Shown: piece by piece, positions 7,245 to 15,736 of the stretch
Position numbering within the stretch: position 1 is the stretch's first letter
Layout: each line of letters opens with the position of its first letter
Source: Clostridia bacterium 41_269
Lineage (GTDB): Bacteria; Bacillota; DTU086
NCBI GenBank assembly: GCA_001508005.1
Contig: LGEZ01000018.1
Span: 1 to 45,443, forward strand
Direction: 5' to 3'
Length of the DNA: 45,443 nt
Translations under genes and position numbers: made by a program
Notes under the pieces: model-generated
Databases searched by the model: none
The model's input: only the letters and a program-made list of their open reading frames with translations
Told to the model about the DNA's origin: nothing

Positions 7245-7675
7245 GTGAGCAAAAAGCTAAGTGATAAGATTTTAAGTTTTTTTGGGCTGGAAATTGATGA
7301 AGACGATGAAATAATGCAGGATGGAGAGCAGAAATGGGACAGGCAGGTAATTCCTGGAATTCAAAAAAAAAAGGTAGCAATGTTATCAGCCTTCATGCTG
7401 TTAAAAATATGAAGATAATTGTCATGCGGCCCACAAGTTTTGAGAAGGTTATGAACTATGCTGCGGACTTAAAAAACCGCCACCCTGTGGTTTTAAATTT
7501 TGAAGGAACCGACGGGGAAACTGCAAGACGCATAATTGATTTTATGAGCGGAGTTACCTATGCTTTAGGGGGAACTGTGGAAAAAATAAGTTCTTCCATA
7601 TTTGCTTTTCTGCCCAACAATGTGGAAATTATAGGAGATATTGAGGATTATATACATATCAAAAATAAAGTCTGA
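7245..7675 (+). CDS. sepF: Cell division protein SepF (frameshifted in this sequence)
   Basis: SepF binds membrane and FtsZ and aligns the division ring. The N-terminal part (from GTG 7245, VSKKLSDKILSFFGLE, an amphipathic membrane-targeting helix) is in one frame. The conserved SepF domain (VISLHAVKNMKIIVMRPTSF onward, ending EIIGDIEDY) is in the -1 frame. The switch falls at a run of ten A at 7363-7372. Adding one A gives 144 codons, the normal family length. Either the sequence lacks one A, or polymerase or ribosome slippage on A10 makes the full protein. It lies in the usual place after yggS. Confidence 0.88.
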
Positions 7676-7690
7676 AGGGAATGGTAATGT

Positions 7691-8488
7691 GTGAATATAG
7701 GTTTTATTGGGTCAGGCGCCATGGCAGAGGCGCTTATAAGGGGGCTTTTATCATCAAAAAAGTATCTGCCCGAAAATATTAACTGCAGTGATATATTACC
7801 TGATCGTTTGGAGTATATTGAAAAGAATTACGGGGTTAAAGGTTATAAAAGCAATACAGATGTTGTAAAGTTTAGTGAAATAATTATTTTGGCAGTGAAA
7901 CCTAATAATATAAAGGAAGTAGTAGAAGAAATAGGAGATGCTTTATCTGCGGAAAAAACTTTAGTATCTATTGCTGCGGGCATCTCCACTGTTTTTATTG
8001 AGGAACTGCTTAAAAAGGAGATTCCTGTAGTCAGAGCTATGCCCAATACCCCCTGCCTTATTGGAGAAGGTATTACAGCACTGTGTCCTGGCAGGTATGC
8101 GGAGAAAAGGCATTTGGAAACAGCTTCGGAATTATTCGGAACCGCCGGCAGGGTAGTGGAACTTCCTGAAAAACTTATGAATGCAGCAACAGCTTTGAGT
8201 GGAAGCGGACCGGCATATATTTATTTAATTATCGAGGCACTGGTGGATGCTGGGGTAACCATAGGACTTCCGAGGGATACAGCATCTGAACTTGTTGTGC
8301 AGACCGTCATAGGTGCGGCCAAAATGGTTTCCTTATCAGGAGAACACCCTGCTGTTTTAAAGGCAAAGGTTATGTCTCCCGGTGGAACTACTGCTGCAGC
8401 CCTAAAAAAATTAGAAGATGGTGAGATAAGGGCTGTTCTTATGAAAGCTGTGGAAGCTGCTAGGGAAAAGGCTGATAAAATGAATTAG
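7691..8488 (+). CDS. proC: Pyrroline-5-carboxylate reductase
   Basis: ProC catalyses the last step of proline synthesis, reducing pyrroline-5-carboxylate with NAD(P)H. The Rossmann motif GFIGSGAMAEALIRG is at residues 3-17. The family signature MPNTPCLIGEG and the C-terminal helix motif ALSGSGPAYIYLIIEAL are both present, and the length of 265 residues is standard. GTG 7691 has only a weak site (GAAGGGAATGG). Its place between sepF and yggT also occurs in other Firmicute ylm clusters. Confidence 0.95.
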   Translation: MNIGFIGSGAMAEALIRGLLSSKKYLPENINCSDILPDRLEYIEKNYGVKGYKSNTDVVKFSEIIILAVKPNNIKEVVEEIGDALSAEKTLVSIAAGISTVFIEELLKKEIPVVRAMPNTPCLIGEGITALCPGRYAEKRHLETASELFGTAGRVVELPEKLMNAATALSGSGPAYIYLIIEALVDAGVTIGLPRDTASELVVQTVIGAAKMVSLSGEHPAVLKAKVMSPGGTTAAALKKLEDGEIRAVLMKAVEAAREKADKMN

Positions 8489-8540
8489 TGAATAAGAAAA
8501 TTAGAGAATAAAATGTAAAGAGCGGATTAAATTAAATGGG

Positions 8541-8819
8541 GTGTCTGTTTTGTATATTTTATACCAGGTGATAAGAATTTCTTTTTCCATTCTTCAGTGG
8601 CTGATTATTGCCAGAGTGGTTCTTTCTTGGGTAAATGTTGATTATAATAATCCCTTGGTTAGATTTATATATGAATTTACAGAGCCCATACTTGCTCCCT
8701 TCCGCCGCCTCATACCCAGGGGTTCTGTTCCCTTGGATTTTTCACCTCTGTTTGCCCTTATATTTCTTCAGCTGCTGGAAAATTTTATCTTAAGAATAAT
8801 TTTGGGGACATTTTTTTAG
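8541..8819 (+). CDS. ylmG: YggT family membrane protein (YlmG)
   Basis: This is a 92-residue integral membrane protein with two hydrophobic segments (about residues 3-24 and 64-88). Between them are the family motifs ARVVLSWVNVDYNNP and FTEPILAPFRRLIP. The family is linked to division and membrane-protein distribution, but its molecular role is unsettled. GTG 8541 is the first plausible start. It sits in the standard slot between sepF/proC and divIVA. Confidence 0.88.
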   Translation: MSVLYILYQVIRISFSILQWLIIARVVLSWVNVDYNNPLVRFIYEFTEPILAPFRRLIPRGSVPLDFSPLFALIFLQLLENFILRIILGTFF

Positions 8820-8899
8820 AATTATCTGCCAAAACGCAGGCTTTTTTAATTAATTAAAGAAGTAATTGTTAAACCATTCTGGAGGTGAAAATTGTTGTG

Positions 8900-9424
8900 A
8901 TGCTGACGCCGGTGGAAATAGAATCCCGAGAATTTTCCAAAAGCCTGCGTGGTTATAATGTGGAAGAAGTGGACAGCTTTTTAAGCAAAATATCCAAAGA
9001 GTATGAGAGGCTTTACCGCAAAAATCAAGAATATGTGGAAAGTATAAGAAAATTGGAAAAGGAATTGGAAAAATACAGCCAACTGGAAAAAACCCTCAAT
9101 GAGACCCTGGTGCTTGCGCAGAAAACTGCAGAAGACACTAAAAAAAATGCATTGAAAGAAGCGGAATTAATAATTGAAGAAGCGCGTAAAGAAGCACAGA
9201 AAATGATTTCCCAGGCTGAAGAGGAAGTAAAAAAACAGCAGGCGCTGCTGGAAGAAATAAAAAAGGATCAGCAGGTTTTTGCTGTGGAGTTTAGGACTCT
9301 CCTTAAAACATATCTTGAGCTCCTTGATAAAAAGTTGGGTATTAATGATGAAGAGGAAAAACCTGACGAAGAAGAAGGAGAAATTGAAGAAAGGGAAAGG
9401 GATTTCGAGGTGGAAGAGGTTTAG
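8900..9424 (+). CDS. divIVA: DivIVA domain cell-division/polarity protein
   Basis: DivIVA binds negatively curved membrane and positions division or polar proteins. The N-terminal membrane-binding domain reads MLTPVEIESREFSKSLRGYN, followed by VEEVDSFLSKISKEYE. A long coiled coil spans about residues 40-140, and the C-terminal 25 residues are extremely acidic. The start is set at ATG 8900 because DivIVA proteins begin MLTP; GTG 8897 and 8885 are in frame, and GTG 8885 overlaps the ribosome site GGAGGTG (8881-8887). It is the last gene of the ylm cluster. Confidence 0.93.
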   Translation: MLTPVEIESREFSKSLRGYNVEEVDSFLSKISKEYERLYRKNQEYVESIRKLEKELEKYSQLEKTLNETLVLAQKTAEDTKKNALKEAELIIEEARKEAQKMISQAEEEVKKQQALLEEIKKDQQVFAVEFRTLLKTYLELLDKKLGINDEEEKPDEEEGEIEERERDFEVEEV

Positions 9425-9457
9425 AAAAGAAAGAATAGGGTATTTTTTATGCTGAAT

Positions 9458-9486
9458 TTGACATTATAATGACTTATATTTATAAT
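9458..9486 (+). promoter_or_regulatory. Consensus sigma-A promoter of ileS
   Basis: TTGACA (9458-9463) and TATAAT (9481-9486) are both perfect, with an exact 17-bp spacer. It lies about 45 bp before the T-box leader. A full-consensus promoter fits a gene controlled mainly by transcript attenuation. Confidence 0.88.
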
Positions 9487-9529
9487 ATTATTCAATCTAT
9501 AGAAAGAAGATTAACAAATAGAAGATGAA

Positions 9530-9788
9530 CAAAAAAATAAAGACAAAGGCATTGACGGGGAGGAGTAAGCTGTTTTTTCTGGAAACAGCGAGACCGGGAA
9601 GGTGGAAGCCGGTCCCAGATGGCAGCCGAAGATCGCCCCTGAGCAGCGCTCTGAAATTCGTAAAGAAAAGTAGGAGCTGCCGTGAGCTACGCGTTATGTG
9701 CTTTGAGTGAACCGCTTAATCCAGCGGTTTACTAAGGTGGTACCGCGGGTAGAAGCCTCTCGTCCTTAGGGATGGAGGCTTTTTTAAT
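9530..9788 (+). promoter_or_regulatory. T-box riboswitch (isoleucine) upstream of ileS
   Basis: This leader senses uncharged tRNA-Ile and switches between termination and read-through. Stem I begins around GGGGAGGAGTAAG, and the distal part has GGTGGAAGCC. The probable specifier is ATC at 9632-9634 in GAAGATCGCCCCTGAGC. The antiterminator signature AAGGTGGTACCGCGG is at 9734-9748. The competing terminator (9754-9785, AGCCTC/GAGGCT arms plus T-tract) follows. The Ile codon agrees with the downstream gene. Confidence 0.93.
9754..9785 (+). terminator. T-box regulatory terminator
   Basis: AGCCTCTCGTCC pairs with GGATGGAGGCT around TTAG and is followed by a T-tract. It is the conditional terminator of the ileS T-box. 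Confidence 0.85.
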
Positions 9789-9842
9789 GATGGTCGATAA
9801 TTGATAATGGCTAAAACATCATGGAAGTATGAGGTGAGAGCA

Positions 9843-12629
9843 GTGAGCTACAATGATACCCTTAATCTGCCCAAAACGGATTTTCCCATGAGGGCCAATC
9901 TTCCTAAAAGAGAACCGGAAATTCTTAAGTTTTGGGAAGAAATCGATATCTACAGGAAAGTGCAGGAAAAAAACAAAGGCAGAAAAAAGTTTATTCTTCA
10001 TGATGGTCCCCCCTATGCCAATGGGAACATCCATTTAGGAACAACCCTTAATAAAATTCTTAAGGACATCGTTGTCAAATACCATTCTATGGTGGGTTAT
10101 GATGCTCCCTTTGTTCCGGGCTGGGATACCCATGGGCTTCCCATTGAAACCCAAGCCATAAAGAATCTGGGAATAAACCGCGGTGAAATAAGCGTTCATG
10201 AATTCAGACAGAAGTGCAAAGAGTATGCTTTGAATTACGTTAATATTCAAAGGGAGCAGTTTAAACGCCTTGGGGTAAGGGGAGATTGGGATAATCCCTA
10301 TTTAACCCTTCATCCAGAGTTTGAAGCGGCTCAAATAGGCGTTTTTGGCGAGATGGCAAGAAAAGGATATATCTACAAAGGACTTAAGCCTGTTTATTGG
10401 TGTGCTGACTGCCAGACTGCTTTGGCAGAAGCCGAGGTGGAATATCATGATGCCAGGTCTCCTTCTATTTATGTAAAGTTTCCTGTGGTAGATGGTAAAG
10501 GAAAGCTTCCAGAAGAAAACTGCTATGTGGTAATTTGGACAACCACTCCATGGACCTTACCGGCAAACGTTGCCATTACCCTGCATCCAAGATATGTATA
10601 TGTTTTATTGGAGAAGGACGGAGAATATTTTGTAATGGCTAAAGAACTGTACAAAAAGGCTCTTGAAGATATGGACATCACAGAAGAATTTAAAGTTGTT
10701 AAAGAATTTCAGGGTAAGGAACTGGAAGGTGTAGTCTGCAGGAACCCCCTAGTGGATAGGGATTCTCTCGTTATCCTTGGGGAGCACGTTACTCTGGAAC
10801 AGGGTACAGGATGTGTTCATACTGCACCGGGCCACGGTATTGAAGACTATGAGGTGGGACAGCGGTATGGTCTTCCCATCATTTCTCCTTTGGATTCTGA
10901 GGGTAAGTTTACCAGTGAAATAAAAGATCTTGAAGGACTTCCCTATTTCGAAGCCAACAAAGTCATTACCGGCAGATTAGAAGAAAACGGCAGCCTTATG
11001 CATCTCAGCTTTATCAATCACCAGTATCCCCACTGCTGGCGCTGCAAGCATCCTGTTATTTTTAGAGCAACGGAGCAGTGGTTTGCTTCCATAGGAAATT
11101 TCCGCAAGGAGCTCCTTGAGGAAATAGATAGGGTTAAATGGATTCCTTCTTGGGGTAGGGAAAGAATGCATAATATGATAGCAGAAAGGGGAGACTGGTG
11201 CATTTCCAGGCAGAGGACTTGGGGTGTACCCATTCCTGCTTTTTACTGCAGGTCCTGTGGAGAAATTATAATAACGGAAGAAACCATTTCCCATATACAG
11301 AAACTTTTTAAAGAACATGGTTCAGACATATGGTTTATTAAAGAAGCCCATGAATTGATTCCCGAAGGCCTGAAATGCCATGCCTGCGGCGGCGGGGAAT
11401 TTGAAAAAGAAACTGACATTATGGATGTTTGGTTTGATTCCGGTTCTAGCCACATTGGAGTCCTTTTGGAAAGGGAAGAGCTGGAGTGGCCTGCTGATCT
11501 CTATCTAGAGGGAAGCGACCAGTACCGCGGCTGGTTTAATTCTTCACTGTCAACAGGTGTTGCTGTTAAAGGAAAGGCACCATATAAGGCTGTTCTGACT
11601 CACGGCTTTTTGGTGGACGAGCAGGGCAGAAAGATGTCCAAGTCTTTAGGAAATGTTATTGATCCCATGGATGTAATAAAATCCTTAGGGGCAGATATTT
11701 TAAGGCTGTGGGTTTCTTCAGCAGATTATCATAAGGACATTGCTGTTTCCGACAATATTATGAAGCAGATAGCAGAAGCTTACCGCAAAATTAGAAATAC
11801 CTGCCGCTTTCTTATAGGAAATCTATACGATTTTACCCCAGGAAGAGATGAGGTAGCATATGACGATCTCTTAGAGCTGGATAAATGGGCACTCCTTAAG
11901 CTCCACAAACTTATCAAACAGGTTACAGAAGCATATTCTAAGTACGATTTCCACCGGGTATATTATGATATCCATAATTTCTGCGTTACTGATATGAGCG
12001 CTTTTTATCTTAATATCTTAAAGGACAGGCTGTATACTTTTAAAGCAGACAGTGTTGAAAGGCGTGCTGCCCAGACGGTTATGTATCAGATATTAGAGGT
12101 GCTGGTGGTGCTTCTGGCTCCCATTTTGGCTTTCACTACGGAAGAAATATGGAGATATATGCCGAAGAAAGAAGGTGCTCCCGAAAGCGTTCAGCTTGCC
12201 GATTGGCCTAAAGTAAATGAGAAATATCTTGATGCCGATCTTGAGAAAAGATGGGACATGTTAATTGAAGTTAGAGAACAAGTAGTTGATGCCCTGGAAA
12301 TTGCAAGAAATGATGGTCTTATAAGAGATTCATTAGAGGCAAAGGTGGAGCTTTATCCCAGCAGAGAATTATACGATTTTCTTAAAGAATATGAAAAAGA
12401 TCTTGCTACTCTGTTTATTGTTTCCCAGGTGAAACTGAATGACCCAGAAAAGGAACTTCCCCATGAAGTGACGAGGTACTGGGAAGAACAGAAGCTGGGA
12501 ATAAAAATAGATAGGGCAAAAGGGGAAAAATGCGAACGGTGCTGGATTTACAGCGAGACTGTTGGGCAGGCTGAAAAGCATCCCACCATCTGCAGCAGAT
12601 GCGTTGAGGTGGTGGAAAGCTTGAAATAA
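9843..12629 (+). CDS. ileS: Isoleucine-tRNA ligase
   Basis: IleRS charges tRNA-Ile and edits valine. The class I catalytic motifs are GNIHLG (HIGH) in PPYANGNIHLG and KMSKS in GRKMSKSLGN. The connective editing domain (WTTTPWTLPANVA region) lies between them, and a C-terminal zinc finger (CERC...CSRC) is the bacterial type. GTG 9843 is preferred: it follows GAGGTGAG (9831-9838) and gives VSYNDTLNLPKTDFPMRA, the normal start. An ATG-type start at 9801 would lie too close to the T-box terminator. At 928 residues the length is normal. Confidence 0.96.
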   Translation: MSYNDTLNLPKTDFPMRANLPKREPEILKFWEEIDIYRKVQEKNKGRKKFILHDGPPYANGNIHLGTTLNKILKDIVVKYHSMVGYDAPFVPGWDTHGLPIETQAIKNLGINRGEISVHEFRQKCKEYALNYVNIQREQFKRLGVRGDWDNPYLTLHPEFEAAQIGVFGEMARKGYIYKGLKPVYWCADCQTALAEAEVEYHDARSPSIYVKFPVVDGKGKLPEENCYVVIWTTTPWTLPANVAITLHPRYVYVLLEKDGEYFVMAKELYKKALEDMDITEEFKVVKEFQGKELEGVVCRNPLVDRDSLVILGEHVTLEQGTGCVHTAPGHGIEDYEVGQRYGLPIISPLDSEGKFTSEIKDLEGLPYFEANKVITGRLEENGSLMHLSFINHQYPHCWRCKHPVIFRATEQWFASIGNFRKELLEEIDRVKWIPSWGRERMHNMIAERGDWCISRQRTWGVPIPAFYCRSCGEIIITEETISHIQKLFKEHGSDIWFIKEAHELIPEGLKCHACGGGEFEKETDIMDVWFDSGSSHIGVLLEREELEWPADLYLEGSDQYRGWFNSSLSTGVAVKGKAPYKAVLTHGFLVDEQGRKMSKSLGNVIDPMDVIKSLGADILRLWVSSADYHKDIAVSDNIMKQIAEAYRKIRNTCRFLIGNLYDFTPGRDEVAYDDLLELDKWALLKLHKLIKQVTEAYSKYDFHRVYYDIHNFCVTDMSAFYLNILKDRLYTFKADSVERRAAQTVMYQILEVLVVLLAPILAFTTEEIWRYMPKKEGAPESVQLADWPKVNEKYLDADLEKRWDMLIEVREQVVDALEIARNDGLIRDSLEAKVELYPSRELYDFLKEYEKDLATLFIVSQVKLNDPEKELPHEVTRYWEEQKLGIKIDRAKGEKCERCWIYSETVGQAEKHPTICSRCVEVVESLK

Positions 12630-12636
12630 AAGCAGT

Positions 12637-12661
12637 AAAGTTCCCCAAAGGGGGAACCTCT
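12637..12661 (+). repeat. Left copy of duplicated terminator stem flanking element copy 3
   Basis: AAAGTTCCCC and GGGGAACCTCT enclose AAAG. The sequence matches the right-hand copy at 12927-12950 except for one loop base and one extra C. It still forms a strong 7-bp stem but has no T-tract, because the element follows at once. Confidence 0.75.
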
Positions 12662-12926
12662 TCAGCTTGTTGACAAAAAGTCTCTGCTGCAGTTTTCTTA
12701 CTCCTGAACTCGCACAGGGCATCTCTACGCAAAGCTTAAAGACAAAACCGGACCGCCCCAAATTCGACGTCCTGTCTCAGGTTGAGGCTGGCGCTCACAT
12801 CCTATTCGCGCCTCCCGGTTTTGCCTTACGCTTTGCCAAGAGCTGTCAGCCAGTGCTCGTTAAGTCGTTTCGCAAACCGCAGCGGAGACCTACTGAGATT
12901 TAATATGAGGGCTTGTCTGCAATCTG
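12662..12926 (+). mobile_element. Interspersed hairpin element, copy 3 (best preserved)
   Basis: This 265-bp non-coding element fills most of the 400-bp gap between ileS and the ACT gene. Its left end TCAGCTTGTTGACAA is inverted at the right end (reverse complement TCAGATTGCAGACAA). The inner inverted repeat is GTCTCTGCTGCAGTTT (12680-12695) against AAACCGCAGCGGAGAC (12874-12889). Then GCAAAGC...AAAACCGG pairs with CCGGTTTTG...GCTTTGC, and GGCGC/GCGCC closes the apical loop. Reading frames cross it but are not shared with the other copies. Confidence 0.78.
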
Positions 12927-12955
12927 AAAGTTCCCCAAAAGGGGAACTCTATTTT
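12927..12955 (+). terminator. Rho-independent terminator of ileS (right copy of duplicated stem)
   Basis: GTTCCCC/GGGGAAC around AAAA (12930-12947), followed by TCTATTTTT. It is the near-identical partner of the stem at 12640-12657 on the other side of the element. Confidence 0.85.
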
Positions 12956-12971
12956 TGGTGGGTTTTGATTA

Positions 12972-12998
12972 TTGGCTGTTTTATTTTGTTGGTATAAT
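12972..12998 (+). promoter_or_regulatory. Probable promoter of the ACT/UPF0210 operon
   Basis: A perfect TATAAT at 12993-12998 lies 33 bp before the start codon. The -35 is weak (TTGGCT at 12972, spacer 15). Confidence 0.5.
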
Positions 12999-13030
12999 AG
13001 TCTTGATAAAGATTGTGGAGGGCGATAGAT

Positions 13031-13309
13031 GTGAAAAGTAACCGCATTGTTATCACCGTTGTGGGGAAAGACAAGGTTGGAATAATAGCAGGGGTTGCAA
13101 ATGTCCTAGCAAAGTATAACGCAAATATTGTGGACATAAGCCAGACCATTATGCAGGAGTTTTTTACTATGATAATGATTGTGGACATTTCCAAATGCAC
13201 TGTGGATTTCAGTACATTAAAGCAGCTTTTGGACCAATGTGCTCAAGAGCTTCAGGTAAAAATAACTGCCCAGCATGAAGATGTATTCCATTACATGCAC
13301 CGAATATAG
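13031..13309 (+). CDS. ACT domain protein (GcvR/UPF0237-like)
   Basis: This small protein of 92 residues is a single ACT domain, the fold used by many amino-acid-sensing regulators. The pattern is clear: RIVITVVGKDKVGIIAGVAN, then ANIVDISQTIMQEFFTMIMIVD. It resembles UPF0237/GcvR-like proteins, which are commonly encoded just upstream of a UPF0210 gene, as here (18-bp gap). Ligand and target are unknown. GTG 13031 follows GGAGGG with good spacing, so the six codons upstream are probably not translated. Confidence 0.9.
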   Translation: MKSNRIVITVVGKDKVGIIAGVANVLAKYNANIVDISQTIMQEFFTMIMIVDISKCTVDFSTLKQLLDQCAQELQVKITAQHEDVFHYMHRI

Positions 13310-13327
13310 TGTCAAGGGGGTTAACCA

Positions 13328-14695
13328 ATGCCTGTTACCTTTGGAGCAGATGAAATACTGGAAACCATTAGGATGATAGAAGCAGAACATCTGGATATTA
13401 GAACCATAACCCTTGGTATAAGCTTAAATGACTGCAGCGGAAGTGATGCTGATGCCATTATTAAGAAAATTTACAGTAAGATAATAAAATACGGAGAAAA
13501 CCTGGTACCCGTTGCTGAAGAGATTGAAAGGGATTATGGTATTCCCATTATTAATAAAAGAGTATCCGTAACACCCCTATCCTTCATAGCAGCGTTAAAG
13601 GATGAAGAAGAATACATTAAATGTGCCCATGCTATGGATAGGGCAGCTAAGGAAATAGGAGTGGATTTTATAGGGGGTTTTTCTGCCCTTGTGCACAAAG
13701 GTTTTACCAAACAGGATCGACTGCTTATAAATGCAATTCCCGCTGCCCTTTCTGGAACAGAAAGAGTCTGTTCTTCCGTGAATGTGGCCAGCACCAAAGC
13801 AGGAATAAATATGGATGCCGTTTATTTAATGGGTCAAAAAATAAAAGAAACTGCCCGCTTAACAGCTGATAGAGAAAGCATCGGCTGTGCAAAGCTTGTT
13901 GTTTTCTGCAACGCTCCTGAGGACAATCCTTTCATGGCAGGTGCTTTTCACGGTGTAGGCGAGCCCGAGGCTGCTGTAAATGTTGGCGTCAGCGGACCTG
14001 GCGTTGTATTAAAAGCTATTGAACAGCATCCTGATGCAGATTTGGGTACCATTGCTGAAGTAGTAAAGAAAACTGCATTTAAGGTTACCAGAATGGGAGA
14101 ACTGGTGGGAAGAGCCGCATCGGAACGCCTTAAAGTTCCCTTTGGAATTGTAGATCTTTCCCTTGCTCCGACACCGGCTGTAGGAGACAGCGTGGCATCC
14201 ATTTTAGAAGCAATGGGATTGGAGCGCTGCGGAGGTCCCGGTACAACAGCTGCTTTAGCGATGCTGAATGATGCTGTAAAGAAGGGAGGAGCCATGGCAT
14301 CTTCTTATGTAGGAGGACTAAGCGGAGCTTTTATTCCGGTAAGTGAGGATGCAGGAATGGTTGAAGCTGTGGAAACTGGGTCTTTATCCCTTGAGAAGCT
14401 GGAAGCTATGACCAGCGTATGCTCCGTTGGATTGGATATGGTCGCCCTTCCAGGAGATATATCTGCGGAAACCATTGCTGCTGTAATTGCTGATGAAGCT
14501 GCCATAGGAATGATAAACAACAAAACCACTGCTGTAAGGGTTATCCCTGTGGAGGGTAAGAAAGCTGGTGATAGAGTAGAATTCGGGGGACTTTTAGGTT
14601 CAGCAGTCATAATGGATTATAAGAAAATTGATGCTTCTAAATTTGTTGTGCGGGGAGGAAGAATTCCAGCGCCAATACAGGCTTTAAATAATTAA
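13328..14695 (+). CDS. UPF0210 (PFL-like, DUF711) family protein
   Basis: The 455-residue product belongs to the UPF0210/DUF711 family, which has a fold distantly like pyruvate-formate lyase but no demonstrated reaction. Characteristic stretches are [13 protein letters not shown] near residue 20, [15 protein letters not shown] near 110, a glycine-rich [20 protein letters not shown] near 210 and [17 protein letters not shown] near 280. I see no glycyl-radical loop at the C-terminus. Pairing with the ACT protein is widely conserved and suggests a ligand-gated pair, but that is inference. Confidence 0.9.
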   Translation: MPVTFGADEILETIRMIEAEHLDIRTITLGISLNDCSGSDADAIIKKIYSKIIKYGENLVPVAEEIERDYGIPIINKRVSVTPLSFIAALKDEEEYIKCAHAMDRAAKEIGVDFIGGFSALVHKGFTKQDRLLINAIPAALSGTERVCSSVNVASTKAGINMDAVYLMGQKIKETARLTADRESIGCAKLVVFCNAPEDNPFMAGAFHGVGEPEAAVNVGVSGPGVVLKAIEQHPDADLGTIAEVVKKTAFKVTRMGELVGRAASERLKVPFGIVDLSLAPTPAVGDSVASILEAMGLERCGGPGTTAALAMLNDAVKKGGAMASSYVGGLSGAFIPVSEDAGMVEAVETGSLSLEKLEAMTSVCSVGLDMVALPGDISAETIAAVIADEAAIGMINNKTTAVRVIPVEGKKAGDRVEFGGLLGSAVIMDYKKIDASKFVVRGGRIPAPIQALNN

Positions 14696-14759
14696 TTAAT
14701 TTTTTATTAAATCCCCTTGATTTTGGGCAACTTAATAATGCTTAATAGGAGGATTAATC

Positions 14760-15083
14760 ATGCACAAGGGGATTAATGAAATAAGCAGCAGTGAAGAAAA
14801 GAAATGGGACGGTTTGGAAGAAGAGGCAAGGAACTTATTGAAAACAATAAATGGGGTTTATTTTGGAGAATATCTTGAAATTATAAGCGATATTAAAAAA
14901 TTATTTGTTTTGAACTTTCTTCTGGGACTCACCCGCGGAGTGGGAATGGCTCTTGGCTTTACCATATTGGGCACCATTGTGTTCCATATACTGAAGAAGA
15001 TTATTATTTTAAATTTACCCGGTATAAGCAGTTTTATAGCAGAAATTGTACGCCTTGTACAGCTAAAAAATCAGTTTCCTTAA
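14760..15083 (+). CDS. DUF5665 domain small membrane protein
   Basis: This is a hypothetical protein of 107 residues. The N-terminal 40 residues are charged and probably cytoplasmic. The segment KKLFVLNFLLGLTRGVGMAL, followed by GFTILGTIVFHILK, is a membrane segment with the glycine-rich pattern of DUF5665. A weakly hydrophobic amphipathic tail follows. Function is unknown. ATG 14760 follows AGGAGG. It lies 64 bp after the UPF0210 gene and 22 bp before the nitroreductase gene, so it is probably cotranscribed. Confidence 0.75.
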   Translation: MHKGINEISSSEEKKWDGLEEEARNLLKTINGVYFGEYLEIISDIKKLFVLNFLLGLTRGVGMALGFTILGTIVFHILKKIIILNLPGISSFIAEIVRLVQLKNQFP

Positions 15084-15105
15084 GGGAAAGGGGGGAGGAT
15101 TTTAA

Positions 15106-15636
15106 ATGACCAATGATGTTTTTGAAGTTATTAGGGAAAGAAGAAGCATTCGTGCTTTTAAACCCCAGAATATACCCGATGAAATTGTGGCAAAGCTTTT
15201 GGAAGCTGCATGCCGAGCGCCCTCAGCAGGGAATCTTCAGCCGTGGAAATTTTATGTGGTAAAAAACGAAGAAATTAAGAAGAAGCTTTCTGCTGCAGCT
15301 TTCAATCAGAGTTTTGTTGCTCAGGCACCTGTGGTAATAGTGGTCTGTGCACTGCCGGAAGAAAGTGCTTCAAGGTATGGGGAGCGCGGCAGAAGCCTTT
15401 ACTGCATCCAAGATACTGCTGCAGCTGTTCAGAATCTGCTCCTTGCTGCTTGGGCTCTTGGGATAGGTTCCTGCTGGGTGGGAGCCTTTGATGAGCAGAT
15501 GGCAGCATCAGTTTTGGGACTTTCAAAAAAGGAACGACCTGTTGCCATTATTTCTTTAGGTTATCCCAGAAAAGATAGTAATTTATGGGAAACATCCAGA
15601 AAACCTGTGGAAACAGTGGCTGAATTTATAGAATAG
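15106..15636 (+). CDS. Nitroreductase family FMN oxidoreductase
   Basis: The 176-residue product is a nitroreductase-fold flavoprotein, expected to be an FMN-binding homodimer that uses NAD(P)H; the substrate is unknown. The N-terminal FMN phosphate motif RERRSIRAFKPQNIP, the APSAGNLQPWKFYVV motif and the C-terminal GIGSCWVGAF segment are all present. The length fits the short single-domain class without ferredoxin or F420 additions. ATG 15106 follows GGGGGGAGG. There is a 100-bp gap to thiD with no clear terminator. Confidence 0.88.
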   Translation: MTNDVFEVIRERRSIRAFKPQNIPDEIVAKLLEAACRAPSAGNLQPWKFYVVKNEEIKKKLSAAAFNQSFVAQAPVVIVVCALPEESASRYGERGRSLYCIQDTAAAVQNLLLAAWALGIGSCWVGAFDEQMAASVLGLSKKERPVAIISLGYPRKDSNLWETSRKPVETVAEFIE

Positions 15637-15736
15637 ATATTGAAGCTGTTAATGTTCAATGGTTTACTTTTCCTTTTTTCAGTGTTAGGATTAAATCGAA
15701 AGCTTATTTAAATTTAAAATTGAGGGGAGAAGTGTA

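Noticed and set aside
9525-9710. A 61-codon frame before ileS
   Set aside because: It lies wholly in the T-box leader, whose conserved RNA motifs explain the sequence.
12663-12700. TTGTTGACA at the left end of the hairpin element as an outward promoter
   Set aside because: No good -10 element lies 16-18 bp downstream, and the TTGACA is not kept in copies 2 and 4.
12667-12903. Open frames inside the repeated elements (also 12782-12997 and 25921-26160) as possible small proteins
   Set aside because: The same element reads in different frames after indels between copies, there are no ribosome sites, and conservation follows base pairing rather than codons.
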